Source: Anaerolineales bacterium (lineage in GTDB: Bacteria; Chloroflexota; Anaerolineae; Anaerolineales; UBA11858). Taken from it: 9,170 nucleotides of DNA. The notes under the pieces were generated by a model that was not told the DNA's origin, ran no database searches, and saw nothing but the letters and a program-made list of their open reading frames with translations. Both the position numbers and the translations under genes were made by a program. Within the stretch, counting starts at the first letter, position 1. Every line of letters begins with the position of its first letter. Where the stretch lies: positions 1-9,170 of the forward strand of contig WFTY01000458.1 in NCBI GenBank assembly GCA_015485245.1, written 5' to 3'. Shown here in pieces: positions 5,513 to 9,170 of this stretch.

Positions 5513-6511
5513 GTGTTTACCAAGTGGCAAATTTTCTTCTTCGTTTTGATGAGCGGCGTGTTGAGTGGCTGTGCGATGACTTCTCCTCCGGCGATGGACA
5601 CGCCCACGCTGGCGAGCGCCTCCCCGGTGGCGCTGTCTCACACCTCCACAACCCTTCCTCCGACTGCGACGTTCCCTCTCACGCCGACGCGCTCTCCGGC
5701 GCCTCCTACGTCGGCTCCGACGGCCACGCCTCTGCCGGAGGACTGTTATCGCGCCGAGCTGGTTGGAGACCCTAGCATTCCCGATGGGAGCGCTCTGCCG
5801 CCTGGTCAGGTGTTCCTTAAGTTGTGGCGAGTGCGCAACAGCGGCACCTGCGCCTGGCAGTGGGGGAAGATGCGCCTGGTGTTCGATGGCGGCGATCCAC
5901 TCTCCGGCCCGGAAAGCGCGCGGGCGTATTTTTATCCTCCCGATCCGCAACTCTCGCTGGATGCGATTGGCGGCGCGTTGTGGGGGAACCTGCGCGAGAC
6001 GGTCGTTCCTGGCGAGGTCGTGGATCTCCCTTTGATGCTGCGTATGCCGTTGTATGGCAGTATTTATCGTAGCTTCTGGCGTTTGGAAAGTGGGGATGGA
6101 CAGGTGCTGGCGCGGCTTTGGGTGGTGGTGGCGGTGACGAGCGGTGAAGCGCCTTCGGCGGACTCCTGGTCGGGCGAGTGGTTGCATGTCAACACCTGGT
6201 TTCTCAATAATCTGGTTGACCCCGGGCGGTTGATTTTGCAACAAAGTGACGATCAGTTGTTGGGATATTTCTATCCGATTGGCGGCCCATCGGACGGCGA
6301 TCTGGTGGTGGTGCAGGGATATGTCTTTGACGATAATCGGCAGGCCGCTGGGGTGTTCAGCCTGCTTTGGGATGAGCCGCTGGATTTTTCCTGGACGCTC
6401 AGTCCTAACCGCAACCAGTTTAACGGTGTGATTTCCTCGCGCACCATTAACTACAAGGGGAGCTGGTGTGGTGGGCGTAACGGATTGATCCCTCCGGCCT
6501 GCGCCCCCTGA
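5513..6511 (+). CDS. Lipoprotein with NBR1-like Ig domain and C-terminal beta domain
   Basis: This 332-residue lipoprotein has a signal peptide (1-19) and lipobox LSGC with Cys20. A Thr/Pro/Ser-rich linker of about 55 residues (22-77) follows. Residues 78-210 match the NBR1-like (FW) Ig-like domain: C78, SIPDGSALPPGQVF (88-101), LKLWRVRNSGTCAW (102-115) and a later PGEVVDLPLML strand. C78 and C113 are the Cys pair often seen in this domain. Residues 219-330 form a second region (SGEW...W, L-x-L-x-Q-S-x-D, G-x-F-x-W-x-L-S-x-x-x-x-x-F-x-G and G-x-W-C-G-x-R), suggesting a secreted small beta-barrel or sheet. C319 and C330 could form a disulfide. The role is unknown; extracellular binding is a reasonable guess. 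GTG 5513 gives a proper signal peptide. The longer TTG frame from 5489 runs across the -10 box and lacks a signal shape. No Shine-Dalgarno is present, and the mRNA is probably leaderless. Confidence 0.85.
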   Translation: MFTKWQIFFFVLMSGVLSGCAMTSPPAMDTPTLASASPVALSHTSTTLPPTATFPLTPTRSPAPPTSAPTATPLPEDCYRAELVGDPSIPDGSALPPGQVFLKLWRVRNSGTCAWQWGKMRLVFDGGDPLSGPESARAYFYPPDPQLSLDAIGGALWGNLRETVVPGEVVDLPLMLRMPLYGSIYRSFWRLESGDGQVLARLWVVVAVTSGEAPSADSWSGEWLHVNTWFLNNLVDPGRLILQQSDDQLLGYFYPIGGPSDGDLVVVQGYVFDDNRQAAGVFSLLWDEPLDFSWTLSPNRNQFNGVISSRTINYKGSWCGGRNGLIPPACAP

Positions 6512-6526
6512 TCGCGCGAACAAGGC

Positions 6527-6535
6527 TGGTATAAT
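6527..6535 (+). promoter_or_regulatory. Extended -10 promoter of the response regulator gene
   Basis: TG-G-TATAAT, with TATAAT at 6530-6535. Transcription should begin near 6542, giving a leader of about 46 bases that includes the AAGGAG ribosome site at 6575-6580. No clear -35 is seen. The box lies 15 bases after the stop codon of the upstream lipoprotein gene, so this gene has its own promoter. I see no terminator in the gap, so read-through from upstream is also possible. Confidence 0.65.
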
Positions 6536-6587
6536 CTCCCCGCGGCGACTCCGGCGTCGTCCGGCTGATCTGCGAAGGAGAGTGCGC

Positions 6588-7205
6588 ATGGCTGTCCCCT
6601 ATGGCCCTATTCTGGTTGTCGAAGACGTCCCCCATATTCTGGAATTGCTGGCGGTAACCCTGCGCTTCAAGGGGTACCCGGTGATCACGGCCGCGGATGG
6701 GGAAGAGGCGCTGGCGTGGGTTGCTAAAGAGCGCCCGGCTTTGGTGATCACCGATATCCTCATGCCGCGGATGGACGGCTTCTCGCTGCTGTATAACCTG
6801 CGGCAGGAGCCCACCACCCGTCAGATCCCGGTGATCTTTCTCTCGGCGACCTACGTCACCCCCCAGGATCGCGAATTCGCCCTGCGGTTGGGCGCAGCGC
6901 GCTTCATGGAAAAGCCGGTGGATACGGCGGAATTTTTGCTCACCGTGGCGGAGATCCTCACCCAGGGGCCGCCAAAATTGCCGCCGCCGTTGAGCGAGCG
7001 CGAGTTTTACCTGGGGTATCGCGAGCGTCTGGAACATAAACTCAGCCAGAAGGCGCAGCAGATCGCCCGCACCGAGCGTCTGTTGGAGACGCTGGACGAG
7101 GAGCAAAGGCCAGCTTTCGAGGCGTTGCTGGCCGAAGCTCGTCTGCATCAGACAGAAATTCAGGCCGAACTTGAGGAGCTGGATAAAATCCTGGCGCAGG
7201 AGTAA
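6588..7205 (+). CDS. Stand-alone response regulator, receiver domain plus coiled coil
   Basis: This 205-residue protein has a CheY-like receiver domain (about 6-124). All key residues are present: acidic pair Glu13/Asp14 in VVEDV, phospho-acceptor Asp56 in ITDILMP, switch Ser86 in FLSATYV, aromatic Phe106 and Lys109 in MEKP. The first acidic residue is Glu rather than Asp, which is common. After a Pro-rich hinge (128-135), residues 136-205 are a highly charged helix with heptad-like leucines (LEHKLSQKAQQIARTERLL and onward), probably a coiled coil for dimerisation or partner binding. No DNA-binding or enzymatic output domain is present. The start is ATG 6588, with AAGGAG seven bases upstream; the in-frame GTG at 6582 is too close to that site. 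No histidine kinase is encoded in the window. The gene is monocistronic and convergent with surE, with only 35 bases between. Confidence 0.92.
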   Translation: MAVPYGPILVVEDVPHILELLAVTLRFKGYPVITAADGEEALAWVAKERPALVITDILMPRMDGFSLLYNLRQEPTTRQIPVIFLSATYVTPQDREFALRLGAARFMEKPVDTAEFLLTVAEILTQGPPKLPPPLSEREFYLGYRERLEHKLSQKAQQIARTERLLETLDEEQRPAFEALLAEARLHQTEIQAELEELDKILAQE

Positions 7206-7240
7206 CCGTTGTACAGGCTCTGTTAACTGCGGGAGGGAGT

Positions 7241-8050
7241 TTATTCGCTCAGGTGAGCGGCCAGCGCTTCGGGGGAGACGCGCGAGGTCATATCCAGGCT
7301 GAGGGGGGTGACGGCCACGTTACGTTTGATGTATAGCGCGTGCACATCAGTGTCTTCGGCGGCGCGTTGCCAGCAAGCTGAGACGCGGTACCCTAGTCGC
7401 GCTGGTTGGTCCCAGTCGCGTCGCTGAGGGCGCACCGCTTCGTAATAGGGGATGCGCGCCAGGCGGGTGATCTCCCAAGGAGTTTCAGGTGTGGCCTCGG
7501 CGGGCACTTCCACTTTGAGTACATCCACGTCTTCGGGCATTGGATGTGCCAGCAGGCGGCGGGCAAAATAGGCGGTGAAGTGCGCCGCTGCGGAGAAATC
7601 CACGCTTGTGGAGTAGCTGAGATGGTATTCTAGCTCGGTATCCAGTGAGATCGCTAGAGCAGGGATGCCCAACCCGGCGGCCTCCAGCGCGGCGCCGACG
7701 GTGCCGGAAATTGTCACCCCCAGGCCGACGTTGGCGCCATAGTTGATACCTGAAACCACCAGGTCTGGCTTGCGGGGCAGGATTTCCAGCGCGCCGTGCA
7801 GCACTGCCTGGGCGGGGGTGCCGCCAACGGCGTAGGCAATCCAGCGGTCCCCGTTGACCTCGATTTCTTCGGGGGTGATTACGCCGTCGGATGTGTTGGG
7901 CAGGCTGCGTCCCATGCCGGAGCTTTGCTCGCGAGGGGCGGCCACGGTAACGTAACCCAGGTGCTCCAGCGCCCCGGCCGCGGCCCACAGGCCCGGCGAA
8001 CGGATGCCGTCGTCGTTGGTGAGTAGGATTTGGGGGCGGTCGCTTTTCAT
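7241..8050 (-). CDS. surE: 5'/3'-nucleotidase SurE
   Basis: This 269-residue SurE-family phosphatase removes phosphate from nucleoside monophosphates and is linked to nucleotide salvage and stress survival. The N-terminal ILLTNDDGI (8-16) supplies Asp13 and Asp14 for the divalent metal. SSGMG (43-47) and SGINYGANVG (100-109, with Asn103) complete the active site, and SGTVGAALEA (116-125) is a further family motif. The length is typical for the family. The start is ATG 8048-8050, which gives the canonical MKSDRPQILLTNDDG opening. The frame is open to 8170 upstream, but that part lies inside the preceding gene. The ATG overlaps the stop of that gene as ATGA. The only ribosome-site-like GGAG lies 16 bases away, so translation is probably coupled to the upstream gene. 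The protein is cytoplasmic. Confidence 0.96.
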   Translation of the reverse strand: MKSDRPQILLTNDDGIRSPGLWAAAGALEHLGYVTVAAPREQSSGMGRSLPNTSDGVITPEEIEVNGDRWIAYAVGGTPAQAVLHGALEILPRKPDLVVSGINYGANVGLGVTISGTVGAALEAAGLGIPALAISLDTELEYHLSYSTSVDFSAAAHFTAYFARRLLAHPMPEDVDVLKVEVPAEATPETPWEITRLARIPYYEAVRPQRRDWDQPARLGYRVSACWQRAAEDTDVHALYIKRNVAVTPLSLDMTSRVSPEALAAHLSE

Positions 8051-9170
8051 GGTTCGGTGTATAGATCTCCTGCTTGATAGAACGTCGTAATCGCCTGGCC
8101 GACGCGCCACAGCGCTGTCATAAAGATTGGGTAGTGGGCGTAGCGGTAGATCAGCCGAGCGCCTGCCCAACGCAAGGTGAGGTATATCCCCAACGAGGAG
8201 CGTAGCAGACGTCGGCGGTAGTTATAAAAGCTGAAATCGTCGCGGACGAAGGCAGATTCAATGGCCGCCGCGGCTACCTCGCCATACCCCAGCGCCGGGC
8301 CGATGCCTTCGCCAAAGAGGGGATCAGCGCCCGCGGCGTCGCCGACCAGCAACAGTCGCTCGCCGGCAAAGCGGTTGCGCGGCGTAAACCAGTGGATGGG
8401 GTGCCCCTGGAAGTAGGCTGCCTCTCCGGGGGCTTTCTCAGCGAGGAAGCCGTTGAGCAATTGGGGCAGGTTGGCGCGTTGATCGGCCGCGCCCGCTCGA
8501 CTGTCGTACACGCCGCGATTGGCGGTCGCCGCGCCGTCCACCCAGGAAGGGAAATCCCACAGGTAGCCATGCAGCTCTTGCTGTGTTGCGCTGAAATCGA
8601 AGAGCGCGCCGCGTTCCTGAAAGAACGGCGCTGTTGGGGATGTGGGTTGCAAGGTTTCTAAAACGCGGGCTACATGGCCGCGACGCATCCCCTGCAGGCT
8701 GCGGCGGGTCATCCCTTTGGAGCCATCTGCTCCCACGACCACCGCGGCGCGGTAGCGCCCTCGGCTGGTGGTCACCTCCACGCCGTGGGAAGTGGGGCGC
8801 AGTTCCAGCACGGCCTCGTTCTCGCGCAGTTGCACGCCGCGCTGCCGTGCCTGCGCGGCCAGGTAGGCGTCCAGCTCGGGGCGGTGGAAGACCACGAATT
8901 CGGGTTTGCCGCGCACATCCACTCGCAGGTGTTTGTATTGCAGGTAGACGTGGTCGACGCGCGCCTGGGGCAGCGGCAGGGGCAACGTCAGCCCCAGGTT
9001 TTGCAGAGCGCGCAGCCCAAAGCGAGTCACCCCCCCGCCGCAGAGCTTGTGCCGCGGATGGGCGCTTTTCTCCAGGAGCAGCACGCGCTTCTTCCAGGCG
9101 GGGGCGCGTTGTAGCAGGTGCAGTGCGGTGGAGATGCCCGCTGGCCCTGCGCCGATGATAAGTACATCTA
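8047..9170 (-). CDS. Geranylgeranyl reductase-family FAD oxidoreductase (N-terminus beyond window)
   Basis: About 373 residues are visible; the first few amino acids lie past base 9170. The protein opens with a Rossmann FAD motif, DVLIIGAGPAGISTALHLL (9168-9112). The LLLEKSAHPRHKLCGGGV stretch follows: the acidic Glu binds ribose and K-x-CGGGV is the hallmark of the geranylgeranyl-reductase group. Further on come VVGADGSKGMTRR, the YLWDFP motif typical of isoprenoid-chain reductases, and the second FAD motif GDAAGADPLFGEGIGPALG. The C-terminus (about 300-373) is helical and aromatic-rich and may touch the membrane. Family members saturate isoprenoid side chains of lipids, menaquinones or (bacterio)chlorophyll. 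The substrate cannot be decided here, and no pigment or quinone gene is adjacent. It is the upstream member of a coupled pair with surE (ATGA overlap). Confidence 0.9.
   Translation of the reverse strand, partial: DVLIIGAGPAGISTALHLLQRAPAWKKRVLLLEKSAHPRHKLCGGGVTRFGLRALQNLGLTLPLPLPQARVDHVYLQYKHLRVDVRGKPEFVVFHRPELDAYLAAQARQRGVQLRENEAVLELRPTSHGVEVTTSRGRYRAAVVVGADGSKGMTRRSLQGMRRGHVARVLETLQPTSPTAPFFQERGALFDFSATQQELHGYLWDFPSWVDGAATANRGVYDSRAGAADQRANLPQLLNGFLAEKAPGEAAYFQGHPIHWFTPRNRFAGERLLLVGDAAGADPLFGEGIGPALGYGEVAAAAIESAFVRDDFSFYNYRRRLLRSSLGIYLTLRWAGARLIYRYAHYPIFMTALWRVGQAITTFYQAGDLYTEP

Noticed and set aside
5405..6589. N-terminal extension of the small lipoprotein frame, Arg/His-rich
   Set aside because: This part is antisense to the divergent lipoprotein and has shadow-type composition. 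The lipoprotein signal peptide starts cleanly at ATG 5404.
6447..7148. 233-codon open frame antisense to the response regulator
   Set aside because: The sense strand encodes a receiver with all catalytic residues; the antisense product has no recognisable features.
8634..9158. 174-codon Arg/Ala/Gly-rich frame on the + strand
   Set aside because: It is a shadow of the geranylgeranyl-reductase-family gene on the other strand.
1..9170. CRISPR array, transposon ends, toxin-antitoxin or other defence module
   Set aside because: I found no spaced direct repeats, terminal inverted repeats, transposase or nuclease motifs, or small paired toxin-like genes.

Overview
The window looks like ordinary chromosome of a GC-rich bacterium, most likely a member of the Chloroflexota (Anaerolineae-like). 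The grounds are a secreted lipoprotein with a long Thr/Pro/Ser-rich linker leading into an NBR1-like Ig domain, an ECF sigma factor followed by DegV and a small membrane protein, and an ALDH7 enzyme. This lineage call rests on general family knowledge, not on a search. There is no phage, transposon, plasmid or CRISPR signature.

Layout. Bases 43-72 hold a strong bidirectional terminator. From 92 to 1929, reading leftward, lies a compact operon: an ECF sigma-70 factor (promoter TTGGCT-17-TATACT just upstream), a DegV-family lipid-binding protein, and a small membrane protein that may be its anti-sigma partner. Divergent from it is ssrA (tmRNA, 2037-2436) with an extended -10 promoter, a readable tag of 13 residues (ANRTEYAALPLAA) and a textbook terminator at 2486-2520. 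An aldehyde dehydrogenase of the ALDH7/antiquitin family (2714-4237, +) follows, with its own -10 box and a perfect Shine-Dalgarno.

A bidirectional terminator near 4295-4338 separates it from a convergent leftward pair: a Met-rich four-helix membrane protein (4353-4799) and a small lipoprotein (4883-5404). A second, larger lipoprotein (5513-6511, +) is divergent from that one and appears to be made from a leaderless, GTG-initiated mRNA. Next is a stand-alone receiver-domain response regulator with a coiled-coil tail (6588-7205, +). The right end carries a leftward pair, a geranylgeranyl-reductase-family flavoprotein running off the window (8047-9170) and surE (7241-8050), joined by an ATGA overlap.

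How the genes relate. The sigma/DegV/membrane-protein set could be one regulatory unit, and the flavoprotein/surE pair is translationally coupled. The rest are independent short units, each with its own promoter or terminator. Three promoters (ssrA, large lipoprotein, response regulator) share a TGGTATAA(T/C) extended -10 box without a recognisable -35. I found no clear evidence of a new defence or mobile system. The observations most worth following are the internal duplication in the Met-rich membrane protein, the sigma-DegV operon, and the leaderless lipoprotein with a small Shine-Dalgarno-led ORF just upstream. Bases 1-42 are too short to assign.
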